From the NCBI GenBank assembly GCA_902573725.1, contig CACGLE010000003.1, positions 1 to 64,000 of the forward strand: DNA of 64,000 nt, written 5' to 3'. Origin of the DNA: an uncultured SAR116 cluster alpha proteobacterium. GTDB taxonomy: Bacteria > Pseudomonadota > Alphaproteobacteria > Puniceispirillales > Puniceispirillaceae. This document shows, piece by piece, positions 31,311 through 41,508 of the stretch; within the stretch, counting starts at the first letter, position 1, and the number at the start of each line of letters is the position of its first letter. The position numbers and the translations under genes are program-made. The notes beneath the pieces are model-generated. The model saw only the letters and a list, made by a program, of their open reading frames with translations. It searched no databases and had not been told where the DNA came from.

Positions 31311-32225
31311 ATGAAATTGATTTATCGTTATATTTACTCTAGCGCCCCTGCAATGCTTATACTTGCGACATTGGGTTGGGGAAGCAACACTATTGCAGGC
31401 AGACTAGCAGTTGATGAAATTAATCCAATGACGCTGATTTTTCTCAGGTGGGGTATTGTTGTTGTTCTTATCTGGTCGACGAGCAGTAAAGAGATTATTG
31501 CTAATTGGAATTTAGTTAGCCAAAAACTAAGATGGATTTTTTTTATGGGCGCTTTTGGCTTGAGTTCATTTAATGCGCTATTTTATTTGGCAGCACATTC
31601 CACTACTGCTATCAATTTAGGCATAATCCAGAGTATTATGCCAGCTATGATTTTAGTAGGTTCATTCTTCTTATTTGGATCTCGAGTAAATATTATCCAA
31701 ATAATCGGAGTGGTATTAACTTTTGTTGGATGCGCAATTGTTGTTACAAAAGGTTCAATTAATCACCTTCTTTTATTAACATTCAACAATGGTGATTTGC
31801 TAATGCTTTTAGCCTGTTTGTTTTATGCAGGATATTCACTTGGTTTAAAAAATAGACCAAATGTTTCTGGGCTAGTGATGATGGGGTATTTTTCGATTGC
31901 GGCGTTCTCAATGACAATACCATTAGTTTTAATAGAAACATTTATTTATGGATTTCAGGAACCTACTGTTAAAGGATGGTATGTCGTTCTATATATAGCT
32001 ATCGTTCCTTCCTTTTTGTCTCAGATTTTTTTTATGAGGGGGGTTGATCTAATAGGTCCTAGTTCTGCAGGTCTTTATGCAAACCTAGTTCCAATCTTTT
32101 CTGCAGTTATGGCGGTTATAATATTAGATGAGACTTTCAGCTTTTATCATCTTATAGCAATGGTTATTGTTTTTAGTGGTATTTACTTATTTGAGCATCA
32201 TAAAAATACTATATCAAAATCATAA
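31311..32225 (+). CDS. EamA/DMT family transporter
   Basis: ATLGWGSNTIAGRLAVDEINPMTLIFLRW and repeated EamA halves. Confidence 0.88.
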   Translation: MKLIYRYIYSSAPAMLILATLGWGSNTIAGRLAVDEINPMTLIFLRWGIVVVLIWSTSSKEIIANWNLVSQKLRWIFFMGAFGLSSFNALFYLAAHSTTAINLGIIQSIMPAMILVGSFFLFGSRVNIIQIIGVVLTFVGCAIVVTKGSINHLLLLTFNNGDLLMLLACLFYAGYSLGLKNRPNVSGLVMMGYFSIAAFSMTIPLVLIETFIYGFQEPTVKGWYVVLYIAIVPSFLSQIFFMRGVDLIGPSSAGLYANLVPIFSAVMAVIILDETFSFYHLIAMVIVFSGIYLFEHHKNTISKS

Positions 32226-32274
32226 AAAGACTTACCACTCTGTAATACGCTTAGTGTCTTAAGGAAAATTCTAT

Positions 32275-33516
32275 ATGGCTAATTTAGACAGGATTAGAGC
32301 AGAGAAATTAATGTTGGAAATGGGTGTGGAAGCATTAATTCTTCTTTCCCCAGAAAGCTTTGTTTATGCCACTGGGGTAAATGCAGGCGTTGCAACAATG
32401 TGGCGCAGGTCAGGCGCTGTAGCTGTTTTAATTCCTAGGGACCACACAATTGCTGAAACTGCTATTGTAAGCGATTTATTTGTGGAAAATTTTCGGGCTC
32501 TTAGTCACATAAAAGATGTGAGAGAGAGCCCAATTTGGGTTGAGACATCAAATCTTACAATGGAAGATAAAAGTAAAAGCGCGAAGGAACAAATTGCCTC
32601 TTTTGCAGTTGCTCAGAGTAGGCCTCAAGAATTCAATCGCCCTACCACATTTGAGCCACAAATTTGTTATCAGCATTTACGGGATGTAATTTTTGAGCAT
32701 GGTCTAGCTGATTCCCGAATTGGGTATGAGGCTTCAGCTATATCTGTATCTGAGTATCCAGAAATGAAAACTATACTTAAGAAGATAGAACTGGTAGAGG
32801 CGGATAATATGATTAACACGCTCAAAATGGTCAAAAATGAAACAGAAATAGAGCACCTCAAACTAGCTTCTAAGATTGCAGAGAGTGGAATGATCGCAAT
32901 AAGAGATTCGATACAAGAGGGTATTTCAAGAGATGAATTAGCAATGATCTGGAAAGAGAAAATATACGGTCATTCTAAGAGTGCCGCATTGAATGGTTCA
33001 TGGGAATATATTTCTGTTGGGGATAACCCGTGGGGAGGAAATGCCAGAGTGAAAGAGGGGGATTTAATAAAAGTTGATGTTGGATGTCTTGTTGATGGTT
33101 ATAGTTCAGATGGAGCTCGCACCTTTGTATTTGGGGAACCAAATAATACAAAATTAGAAATATACGATGCCTTGCTTTCAGGTTTTCAAGCAGAATGTAG
33201 CCAGTTGCATCCAGGAAAACAATTAAAAGATATTTATTGGGCTGCACTATCGGCCATAAGAGCCCGCGGCTTTAGCTCTTACACGAGGGGACACTTTGGG
33301 CATGGGCTTGGTAACGGCTTAGGAAGTGAGCAGTGGCCATTTATCTCAGCAGATGCAGAAACAAGATTAGAGCCTGGCATGGTCATGGCATTTGAATGCC
33401 CTTGGTATATAGATGGCTTAGGGGCTATGATCATTGAAAATCAATTTCTTGTTTCTGATACTGGATACGAAATGATGAACTCACTTCCGATACAACTTCA
33501 GTCGATAAAAAGATAA
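32275..33516 (+). CDS. M24 family metallopeptidase (Xaa-Pro aminopeptidase-like)
   Basis: KVDVGCLVDGYSSDGARTFVFG, GHFGHGLGNGLGSE, MAFECPWYIDG, MIIENQFLV. Confidence 0.88.
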   Translation: MANLDRIRAEKLMLEMGVEALILLSPESFVYATGVNAGVATMWRRSGAVAVLIPRDHTIAETAIVSDLFVENFRALSHIKDVRESPIWVETSNLTMEDKSKSAKEQIASFAVAQSRPQEFNRPTTFEPQICYQHLRDVIFEHGLADSRIGYEASAISVSEYPEMKTILKKIELVEADNMINTLKMVKNETEIEHLKLASKIAESGMIAIRDSIQEGISRDELAMIWKEKIYGHSKSAALNGSWEYISVGDNPWGGNARVKEGDLIKVDVGCLVDGYSSDGARTFVFGEPNNTKLEIYDALLSGFQAECSQLHPGKQLKDIYWAALSAIRARGFSSYTRGHFGHGLGNGLGSEQWPFISADAETRLEPGMVMAFECPWYIDGLGAMIIENQFLVSDTGYEMMNSLPIQLQSIKR

Positions 33517-33520
33517 ATCA

Positions 33521-34816
33521 CTACATTAGTCTGGAAGGTAAAAATAAGGCAATTTCTGGTGCCAGAGTGAGTATGCCAATACCAAGAAGTAGTATAAGCC
33601 AGTAAGGCATTGTGGCCAGGGCGGTTTCTCCCAGAGACACCTTCTCCTTCGTAACAGATACAAGAACAGATAAGTTTAGACCTACTGGCGGTGTTACCTG
33701 CCCAATTTCAATCATTATTGTTACGATAACACCAAGCCAGATTGGGTCATATCCTAGTCCTATCATAAGAGGCAATAGTATGGGGAGGGTCATAATCATC
33801 AATGAAAGTCCATCAAAAAAACAACCTAATATTAAATAAACAAGAATTACAGTAATTAAAACTGCAATTGGACCGAGGTTTGTTTCTCTAACTGTTTCTA
33901 ATATAGATTGAGGAATTCCGAGTAAACTGACTGCTTGGGCAAGGATGGTCGCGCCAATAACAACAAACATGATCGAAGCATAAAGTAATGTTGCAGAGAA
34001 AATAGCTTCAACTAGTTTTCTAAATGTTAATGAACCCCATAGCTTTCCGAGAATGATAGTTGCTATGACACCAACGCCAGCTGCCTCCGTCGGCGTTGCA
34101 ATACCAAAAGTAATGCTTCCCATGATTGCAAAAACAACAATTAAAAATGGCCATATACTAAGAATATCAATAATGATTTTGGTGAATTTAAATACTGTGT
34201 CGTTAGTAGGCGCAAGAGGCGGTTGGCGCATACATTTAAAATAAATATAAATCATAAACATTATGGCAAATAGAACACCTGGAATTATTCCGGCTAAAAA
34301 GAGCTGTCCAATAGATGTTTCTGTTAGTGCCCCATAAATTAAAAGCGACAGGCTAGGTGGAATCAAAAGACCGAGTGTTCCACCACCAGCAAGTGAACCC
34401 ACAACCATTTTCTTGTCATATCCTCTTTCAGTCATTTCTGGATAAGCGACCGAGCCTACTGCCGCTGCTGTAGATAAACTTGAACCACTCACTGCTCCGA
34501 ACAACGTACAAACCGCTATATTTGTGTGCAAAAGCCCTCCAGGTATATTTTGGAACAAAGGAGATAAAGCAACATAAATTTTTTTGCTGACTTCACTTCG
34601 GAGCATAATTTCTCCTAGAATTATGAACAATGGAATAGCACTCAGAGTGAAGGAATTGAGAACATTCCAAACAGCATCCACTGCAACAAATGTGATTCCA
34701 CCAGCAACAAAATGGAGAAGTATTAGGCCTGTTAGACCAAGAGAGGCCCCCAAAGCCAAGCCGCTCCCTGCCAGTAGTGATAAACCACCAGTTAAAATTA
34801 CCCAAAAAGATGTCAT
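33521..34816 (-). CDS. TRAP transporter large permease DctM
   Basis: DctM motifs (SAIPLFIILGEIMLRS, GGLLHTNIAVCTLFGAVSGSS, GGTLGLLIPPS). Confidence 0.93.
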   Translation of the reverse strand: MTSFWVILTGGLSLLAGSGLALGASLGLTGLILLHFVAGGITFVAVDAVWNVLNSFTLSAIPLFIILGEIMLRSEVSKKIYVALSPLFQNIPGGLLHTNIAVCTLFGAVSGSSLSTAAAVGSVAYPEMTERGYDKKMVVGSLAGGGTLGLLIPPSLSLLIYGALTETSIGQLFLAGIIPGVLFAIMFMIYIYFKCMRQPPLAPTNDTVFKFTKIIIDILSIWPFLIVVFAIMGSITFGIATPTEAAGVGVIATIILGKLWGSLTFRKLVEAIFSATLLYASIMFVVIGATILAQAVSLLGIPQSILETVRETNLGPIAVLITVILVYLILGCFFDGLSLMIMTLPILLPLMIGLGYDPIWLGVIVTIMIEIGQVTPPVGLNLSVLVSVTKEKVSLGETALATMPYWLILLLGIGILTLAPEIALFLPSRLM

Positions 34817-35337
34817 TTGATTTTCTCAGTATTACCCAAAATACCTCTGATAAAAAATGCAACAATGGTTAGAGCCATTGAAATTGGTAGAATCAACATC
34901 CAAGGGTACATTAATAGTCGTCCCACCTCTGTTTTTATTTGTCTGTCGAAGGCAAACTGGAACCAAGGAACACACAAATAAAAAAACCAGAAACAGAAGC
35001 CGCATCCAAACAAGCAAGCTAGGGCGTTCACCCATATTTTAAGCCTCTCTGGCAGATAAGATAGGACTATTAAAACACGCACGTGTTTTGCTTTTAAGGT
35101 TATTATTGGTAAAGCAAGAAAAAAGGAGGCTGTCATCAAAAGCCCAACTAACTCTTCAGTGAAACGAAATGGTGCATACGCCAGATATCGCATCGTCACG
35201 CTAGCACCTATAAGTGCGATTATCATAATGCTAGCTAAAGAGGCCAAAATAGCCATTGCGTAAAAGATAGGAGTTACAAACATTTCAGTTGTTTTGCAAA
35301 CTACAAAGAGTTTTTTTTGAAATGTTTGTTCTCCCAA
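34813..35337 (-). CDS. TRAP transporter small permease DctQ
   Basis: Four TM, ELVGLLMTASFFLALPIITLKAKHVRVLIV; overlaps dctM by 4 nt. Confidence 0.88.
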   Translation of the reverse strand: MGEQTFQKKLFVVCKTTEMFVTPIFYAMAILASLASIMIIALIGASVTMRYLAYAPFRFTEELVGLLMTASFFLALPIITLKAKHVRVLIVLSYLPERLKIWVNALACLFGCGFCFWFFYLCVPWFQFAFDRQIKTEVGRLLMYPWMLILPISMALTIVAFFIRGILGNTEKIK

Positions 35338-35367
35338 ATTATTACTCCACTAATAGTAACGCTCTGC

Positions 35368-36378
35368 TTAACGTCCAAGAACGTCCAATATACGTTGACG
35401 ATACTCTGGAGCTTTTCCGCCTGCATCAGATGCCATTGCCTTCCAGGTTTCTGATGCTGCAGATAAAAATTCACTTCTATCCTCTTCTGAAAAATCGGCT
35501 AAAAATTCAATTCCTTGATCGGAAAGTTTCTTTCTTGCATCATTTTCTTTTTGGTCAGCCTGTGAATATTCATTTGTTCTAGCCCAGACATTATTAGCAG
35601 CAGTGGTTACAGCATTTCTTTCAGTATCAGAAAGTGCGTTCCAAGCGTCTTTCGATGCGCCCAATACATACGGAACTCCTGCTACAGGGTATAAGTATGA
35701 TGCATATTTTGTTACTTCTTGTAATGAAATAGTATGCGCGAAGAGCGCTGGATAAACCGCACAGTCTACAACACCAGTCTGTAATGCTACATATAGGTCA
35801 TTTTGACCGACGATTTGGGCAGAAACTCCTAATTTTGTAAAAGTTTCAACCTGATCATTACTCCATACACGCAGTTTTCGAGTCTTAAGATCCGCCAGGC
35901 TGCGAACAGGTTTTTCACGACAAAAGATAGATGCTTTTAGAATTGGTAATGCCATAAATCCTGTTGGGACTATGTCAAGTTCAGTAAGCACTTCTTTATA
36001 AATCTCTTGTATCTCCGGTAAGGCTGTTATTAATTCCTCTGAACTTCCGACGGAACCTTGAATCATAACAGCATTTAATGCAGGAACATCGCGACCAAGG
36101 TAATTGGCCCATACAAGTCCCATTTCAACTGCACCCTGAGGCAACCAACGCGCTACATCGTTATCTTTCAGGTTTAATGACCCACCATGAAACACATCTA
36201 TTTTTAAGCTCCCGTTTGTTAAATCGGACACTTCGGCAGCAAAGGCCTCTAGTTGTTTCGACTCACCACGTCCCTCAGGTAAGCCATTATTAAATTTCCA
36301 TTGGCTCGCTCCAACCACGCTGGTGCTAAGGCCTAATGCTAAAAGGCTGATAAATGAAATATAAAGTTTCTTAAGCAA
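35368..36378 (-). CDS. TRAP transporter substrate-binding protein DctP
   Basis: Signal peptide, [32 protein letters not shown]. Confidence 0.92.
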   Translation of the reverse strand: MLKKLYISFISLLALGLSTSVVGASQWKFNNGLPEGRGESKQLEAFAAEVSDLTNGSLKIDVFHGGSLNLKDNDVARWLPQGAVEMGLVWANYLGRDVPALNAVMIQGSVGSSEELITALPEIQEIYKEVLTELDIVPTGFMALPILKASIFCREKPVRSLADLKTRKLRVWSNDQVETFTKLGVSAQIVGQNDLYVALQTGVVDCAVYPALFAHTISLQEVTKYASYLYPVAGVPYVLGASKDAWNALSDTERNAVTTAANNVWARTNEYSQADQKENDARKKLSDQGIEFLADFSEEDRSEFLSAASETWKAMASDAGGKAPEYRQRILDVLGR

Positions 36379-36641
36379 TTTTTTCTCCGTAAAGTATATT
36401 TTTGAGATTTATACAATTTTATTTTTATTTCGGGCATAAAATAAGTTATGTGAAAATAAATTTTTTAAATTCTTTTTTTATTTTAAAATAAAATTCCTTC
36501 ATTTGATATGCAAGCAGGCTAATTGCCTCCAAATTTGAAGCTTTTAATTAATGAGTATTTGATAAAATTTTCTAAACACAGGAAATGGTTTTAAGGTACT
36601 AAAGTGTATTTTAAGTTTTGAAAAACCTCTCACCTAGGAAA

Positions 36642-37046
36642 TTATACTTTTTCTTCCTTAAAATGTTTATCTGCAATCCAATTGATTAAGTTGATTTCTT
36701 GTTTTTCGTGAAGAGAGACATAAGTAAAAATCATATTTGTTACATTAGTGACTAATTCTTTAGGATAAGGCAAATATGTAAGTTCTTGCCTTCCAAAAGA
36801 GGGACTTGCCGTCCCAAGTTGCCAATTTGTCTCAATCCTTGTATTTACAAGTTTGAGCGTTGGACCTCCCGTTTTAGACTCTATTTCATTTGGAAAATCA
36901 GATAGTTTTAAATAGGCCATTTTATCATTTGATTGCGTGAATCCATCTATAAATTCAGTTGATAATAGCAATATATCTTTCTTTATATCATTCTCAGACA
37001 TGTGAGAATGCAAGAACCCATCATGCATATGGATATTTGATAACAT
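36642..37046 (-). CDS. hypothetical protein, apparently co-transcribed with the ureohydrolase
   Basis: Intact 134-aa ORF 21 nt downstream of the ureohydrolase stop, same strand. Confidence 0.55.
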   Translation of the reverse strand: MLSNIHMHDGFLHSHMSENDIKKDILLLSTEFIDGFTQSNDKMAYLKLSDFPNEIESKTGGPTLKLVNTRIETNWQLGTASPSFGRQELTYLPYPKELVTNVTNMIFTYVSLHEKQEINLINWIADKHFKEEKV

Positions 37047-37067
37047 TTTGAATATTCCTTATATGTC

Positions 37068-38300
37068 TCAATCGATATTAGACCACCTGGTTCCTTCAAA
37101 CTCTCCAGCAGGAATTTCAACAGGTTTATCAATATGTTTACGATGCTTGCCGAGGCTCCCAGAAACGGTCATTGCTCCAAGAACCTCAACGATAACTCGG
37201 GTACCCATAAGGGCGGTGATTTCAGATTGGTCATATGGCGGTGACACCTCTACTAATTCCATTCCACAAATACCTTCAGCTGCGACACCAGCAACAAGTT
37301 GCAATGCCTCTCGTGGGAGAAAACCTCCAGGCTCAGGCCAACCTGTACCAGGAACAAATCCGCAGTCTATGCTATCAATGTCAAACGACATATATACCAT
37401 GTCCGTATCTTTCCAGGCCAGTTCAAGAGCTATTTCTATAGTTTTCTCAATACCTAATTTTTCCACATCACTCATGGTTAAAATATTAGTATTACGCTCT
37501 CTTGCAACTTCCACTGCCTCCCTTGGTACCTGCCAACCACCAATTCCTACTTGAACCAGGTTTTCTGGTTTAACATTATCTAAATTTGTTGCGTGAAACC
37601 AAGGGGTTGTATGCATACGCTCATCGAGGTCTTTTTCCTGGATATCAGCATGTCGGTCAAAGTGAATTATTCCAATCCTCTTCGATGTGCATTCTGCAAT
37701 GCCTCGAACAGTTGGAAATCCGATTGAGTGGTCCCCTCCAAGGATAATTGGAAGTGAACCACTTGAAAAAACGTGAGAGCAAGCCCGCGAAATTTGGTCA
37801 AAAGTTTTCTCTATATTTGCAGGTATCGTAAAAATATCTCCTGCATCACATAATGTCATCTGCTCTCGGAGATCTACTGCCATTTCATAGTTATATGGGG
37901 TATACAAAGCAGAAATTTTTCGAATTCCTTGAGGGCCAAATCTCGTACCTGGTCGGTAGGTGGTTCCTCCATCGAAAGGCGCGCCAAGTATTGTAGCATC
38001 ATAGTTTTTTACATCATTTACATTTTCGGCATATGGCGCTTTCAAAAAGGTATTTATTCCAGCGAAATGTGGTAATTCTCCTCGAGAGAAAGTCGGGATA
38101 CTTTTATCTTCAATGCTGTCTGCACCAGTTAGACCCATCTTCAAAGCCCATGATTTTTCTTCATCAAGCCTATTTTTGGGAATTTTTCCTTCTTCTTTTG
38201 CAGATTTCCATCCTTGAAGTTCATCTAAATTGGGGTGATGAAACCTTTTTTCAATTTTGCTTTTAAAATCCAAAACTCTTCTTATATCGTCACTCGACAT
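37068..38300 (-). CDS. ureohydrolase (agmatinase/arginase) family protein, possibly of guanidine-hydrolase type
   Basis: Metal motifs GGDHS, HFDRHADIQ, SFDIDSID; about 95-aa N-terminal extension; VPGTGWPEPGG. Confidence 0.88.
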   Translation of the reverse strand: MSSDDIRRVLDFKSKIEKRFHHPNLDELQGWKSAKEEGKIPKNRLDEEKSWALKMGLTGADSIEDKSIPTFSRGELPHFAGINTFLKAPYAENVNDVKNYDATILGAPFDGGTTYRPGTRFGPQGIRKISALYTPYNYEMAVDLREQMTLCDAGDIFTIPANIEKTFDQISRACSHVFSSGSLPIILGGDHSIGFPTVRGIAECTSKRIGIIHFDRHADIQEKDLDERMHTTPWFHATNLDNVKPENLVQVGIGGWQVPREAVEVARERNTNILTMSDVEKLGIEKTIEIALELAWKDTDMVYMSFDIDSIDCGFVPGTGWPEPGGFLPREALQLVAGVAAEGICGMELVEVSPPYDQSEITALMGTRVIVEVLGAMTVSGSLGKHRKHIDKPVEIPAGEFEGTRWSNID

Positions 38301-38360
38301 TAAAACTTCCTTTCAAAAAACCAGACACCAATTTATATTACAAATTGATACCCAACATCG

Positions 38361-38382
38361 ATGTTTTTTTTGCATCACACTG
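38361..38382 (-). promoter_or_regulatory. shared 22-bp upstream motif, copy 1
   Basis: ATGTTTTTTTTGCATCACACTG, about 61 nt upstream of the ureohydrolase start; near-identical to 58091-58112. Confidence 0.5.
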
Positions 38383-38471
38383 GTTTAAAATTAGCACATG
38401 ACTCATTCAAAAAAAAAGGCTAACTTTGATCGCACAATAATGTCAACAGTCAACATAATATCATAGGCGCT

Positions 38472-39944
38472 ATGTTTTCCTCCTCCACTTCAAACGAGCT
38501 AAATGATAAAACAGCTACTGAACTTCTCGACTTAATTAACAAACGAGAGATAGGCTGTGTTGAGTTAATAAATAGTTGCATAAACCGTTATGAGAAAATA
38601 AATCATTCCATAAATGCAATTGTTGAGACAAACTTCGATGAGGCTATAAAAATTTGCGAAACACTAGATAGTAATTCTAGCAAAAAAACAAATGGAACAA
38701 CTAGCCTCCCATTACCTATTGGCATAAAAGATTTGAACGATGTAAAGGGTCTAAAAACATCATACGGGTCACCACTTTTTAAAGATAACGTCGCTGAGGA
38801 AGATGATGATGTTGTTAGTAGTTTAAGAAGATTTTCTGCTATAATTTTCGGGAAAACTAATGTACCAGAGCACGGGTTTGGCGCCACAACAACTAATCCG
38901 TTACAAGGCAGCACAGGTAACCCATTCAATCCAGATTTAAGTGCTGGTGCATCAACGGGCGGAGGGGCTGCCGCAGTGGCATCTGGTATTGTTCCACTTG
39001 CCACAGGTTCTGATTTTGCTGGATCGTTAAGAACGCCAGCAGGTTTTTGCGGTATCGCTGGAATGAGGCCGTCTAATGGCATAGTCTCAACTAATAGAAG
39101 GTCAAATATGTGGTCACCCTTCGATGTAGAAGGGCCTATGGGTAGAACAGCAGCCGATTGTAAATTATTACTCGCAAGGATGGCGAAGTCGCATCCCCTA
39201 GATCCATTCTCAAAAGACCCCGATGGTTCACTCTTTTTCCCAGCAAAAGAAATAGATTTAAAGAAATTAAAAGTCGCAATATCTCATGACCTTGGGTTCG
39301 CGGTGATGTCAAACTCCTACAAGGATACGTTTTATTCGAAGTTTGCTCTTTTCGAAGAACTTTTTGAACAAACAAACAGAGAGCATATGGATTTATCTAA
39401 AGCTGAAACTACGTTTATGACGTTACGAAGCATTGGATTTCTAGGCGATTTTGGATTGATGGAAAAAGATTTTGGTGATGAATTGGGTGAGGTGATCATA
39501 AAAGAGCTTGAGATTGCCAGACAACTCTCTTCAGAGGATGTTGCTCAATCTTTTTTGGATCATAGTGAAATAGTTCGCAAAAGTAATAAATTTTTTGAAA
39601 CTTATGACCTTCTCATTACACCTGCTGCTTCTGTCACTCCTTTTCCGCATGAAATAGAATACCCATCGCATATCGATGAAGTATTTTATAAGGGTTACTT
39701 AGACTGGGAAGCTATCAGCTGGGGGATTACGTTAACACAGTGTCCATCTGTAGTCATTAATTGCGGTGTAGATACAAACAGGATGCCGTTTGGCATTCAG
39801 ATTATAGCTAAACAAAATAGGGATGCGTTTTTACTTGATGCTGCGCACTCCATTGAAAAGGCATTTTTGGGGATTGATGAATTATCCAGACCATTCCCAA
39901 ATTTGGAAAAGTTGGCTGCCATGAATGCGTTAACTTTAACTTAA
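38472..39944 (+). CDS. amidase (amidase signature family)
   Basis: PLPIGIKDLNDVKG, GASTGGGAAAVASGIVPLATGSDFAGSLRTPAGFCG. Confidence 0.9.
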   Translation: MFSSSTSNELNDKTATELLDLINKREIGCVELINSCINRYEKINHSINAIVETNFDEAIKICETLDSNSSKKTNGTTSLPLPIGIKDLNDVKGLKTSYGSPLFKDNVAEEDDDVVSSLRRFSAIIFGKTNVPEHGFGATTTNPLQGSTGNPFNPDLSAGASTGGGAAAVASGIVPLATGSDFAGSLRTPAGFCGIAGMRPSNGIVSTNRRSNMWSPFDVEGPMGRTAADCKLLLARMAKSHPLDPFSKDPDGSLFFPAKEIDLKKLKVAISHDLGFAVMSNSYKDTFYSKFALFEELFEQTNREHMDLSKAETTFMTLRSIGFLGDFGLMEKDFGDELGEVIIKELEIARQLSSEDVAQSFLDHSEIVRKSNKFFETYDLLITPAASVTPFPHEIEYPSHIDEVFYKGYLDWEAISWGITLTQCPSVVINCGVDTNRMPFGIQIIAKQNRDAFLLDAAHSIEKAFLGIDELSRPFPNLEKLAAMNALTLT

Positions 39945-39963
39945 ATCAACAAAGGAGAAAAAA

Positions 39964-40782
39964 ATGTTGAGAATTATATTAGTAGGTATCATAGCTCTGC
40001 TATTACCTTTTAAAATGGTTACTGCAGATACATTGAGTGATGTAAAATCAAGCGGTAAACTAATATTTGGCCTCGAAGCAGGTTATAAACCATTTGAGTT
40101 TTTAGATGAAAACAATAAGTTAGTCGGTTATGACATCGATGTTGGATCTGAAATAGGTAAGCGCCTTGGTGGTGTTGAACCAACACCAAAAGACACAAAT
40201 TGGTCTACAGTTATTCAATCGCTTTATAATGGAGATTTCAATCTTATTTTGGGTGGCATGACTGCAACAGAAGAAAGATATAAGCGCGTGAACTTTTCCT
40301 ACCCGTATATGGATGCAAGTTCAGGTTTATTGGTAATGAAGGATTCAGGCATAACCTCACCATCAATGCTCGGTGGAAAAACTGTTTCTGCAGGTGCTGG
40401 TACACCCCAAATCAATCAGCTAAATCTTGCAGCCAAGGAACATGGCATTAGTTATAATGGTGATATCAAAACCTATGATAAAGACGAAGTTGCCTATGCT
40501 GCAATGCGTTCAGGAAGGTTAGACGCATATGCTTCTACCTTAGTAAGCTTACTAGCCTTTGCTCAAACTAGTGATGATTTTACAGTTATTCCATTTACTT
40601 CAAACATGTGGAAAGCTGAATATACTGCTATGGCATTCCGTAAAGAAGACGAGTCATTTAGGTCTGCAATAAACCAAATTATCGTAGATATGAAAAATGA
40701 TGGAACATTAGCTTCTCTTCAAGAGAAGTGGTTTGGTCAATCATTTGTTGACTTACTTCCAAATGAGGCTCCTACTTGGTAA
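39964..40782 (+). CDS. amino-acid ABC transporter substrate-binding protein
   Basis: SBP_bac_3 motifs: LIFGLEAGYKPFEFLDENNKLVGYDIDVGSEIG. Confidence 0.92.
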   Translation: MLRIILVGIIALLLPFKMVTADTLSDVKSSGKLIFGLEAGYKPFEFLDENNKLVGYDIDVGSEIGKRLGGVEPTPKDTNWSTVIQSLYNGDFNLILGGMTATEERYKRVNFSYPYMDASSGLLVMKDSGITSPSMLGGKTVSAGAGTPQINQLNLAAKEHGISYNGDIKTYDKDEVAYAAMRSGRLDAYASTLVSLLAFAQTSDDFTVIPFTSNMWKAEYTAMAFRKEDESFRSAINQIIVDMKNDGTLASLQEKWFGQSFVDLLPNEAPTW

Positions 40783-40810
40783 GCCAAATTTAAGAAGTGA
40801 AACTTAATAA

Positions 40811-41488
40811 ATGGATTTCATTTTTATAATAGACCAAATGCCCCGGCTTTTGCCGGGGCTAATGCTTACGATAGAATTAAGTCTTCTTGGCTTTTTAATT
40901 GCCACGATTATTGGAGTTCCTCTAGGTATATTAAGAGCGTATAAAATTCCTTTCTTTTTATCCTGGGTTATAGACTTTTATGTATTTGTTGTTCGTGGCA
41001 CTCCAATTTTAGTTCAAATATACGCAGCCTATTTTCTACTTCCTATTTTTGGAATTAAGATATCACCTTTCTGGATCGGGATTGTGGCACTCTCTTTTAA
41101 TAGTGCAGGATATCAAATAGAAATAGCAAGAGCTGCTATACTTTCAATGGATGATGGACAATATGAAGGAGCTTTCGCTCTTGGTCTTGCTAAATCCTAT
41201 ACTCTATTTTTCATCATATTACCGCAGGCAGTTATTAGAATGCTTCCACCTATGGCGAATGAAATGTCAAACTTGATAAAGGCTTCTTCGGTTTTATCTG
41301 TTATAACCGTTTTTGAGCTCCATAAGGCTGCAAACGCAATCATCTCAGATAGCTTTAAATTTTTGGAGATGTTGTTTGCACAAGCGGTTTTATACGTGGC
41401 TTTTGTGGTTGCTATGACCCAATTGTCTATTTATCTCGAGAAAAAAATAGGCGCTAACCTTCAGATAAAAAATCTTTCACAACGTTAA
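40811..41488 (+). CDS. polar amino-acid ABC transporter permease
   Basis: VVRGTPILVQIYAAYFLLP, EGAFALGLAKSYTLFFIILPQAVIRMLPPMANE. Confidence 0.92.
   Translation: MDFIFIIDQMPRLLPGLMLTIELSLLGFLIATIIGVPLGILRAYKIPFFLSWVIDFYVFVVRGTPILVQIYAAYFLLPIFGIKISPFWIGIVALSFNSAGYQIEIARAAILSMDDGQYEGAFALGLAKSYTLFFIILPQAVIRMLPPMANEMSNLIKASSVLSVITVFELHKAANAIISDSFKFLEMLFAQAVLYVAFVVAMTQLSIYLEKKIGANLQIKNLSQR
40840..40859 (+). other. 8-bp perfect GC hairpin within the 5' end of the permease CDS
   Basis: GCCCCGGC-TTTT-GCCGGGGC. Confidence 0.8.
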
Positions 41489-41508
41489 CGTTTTAATTAG
41501 GAGTAAAA

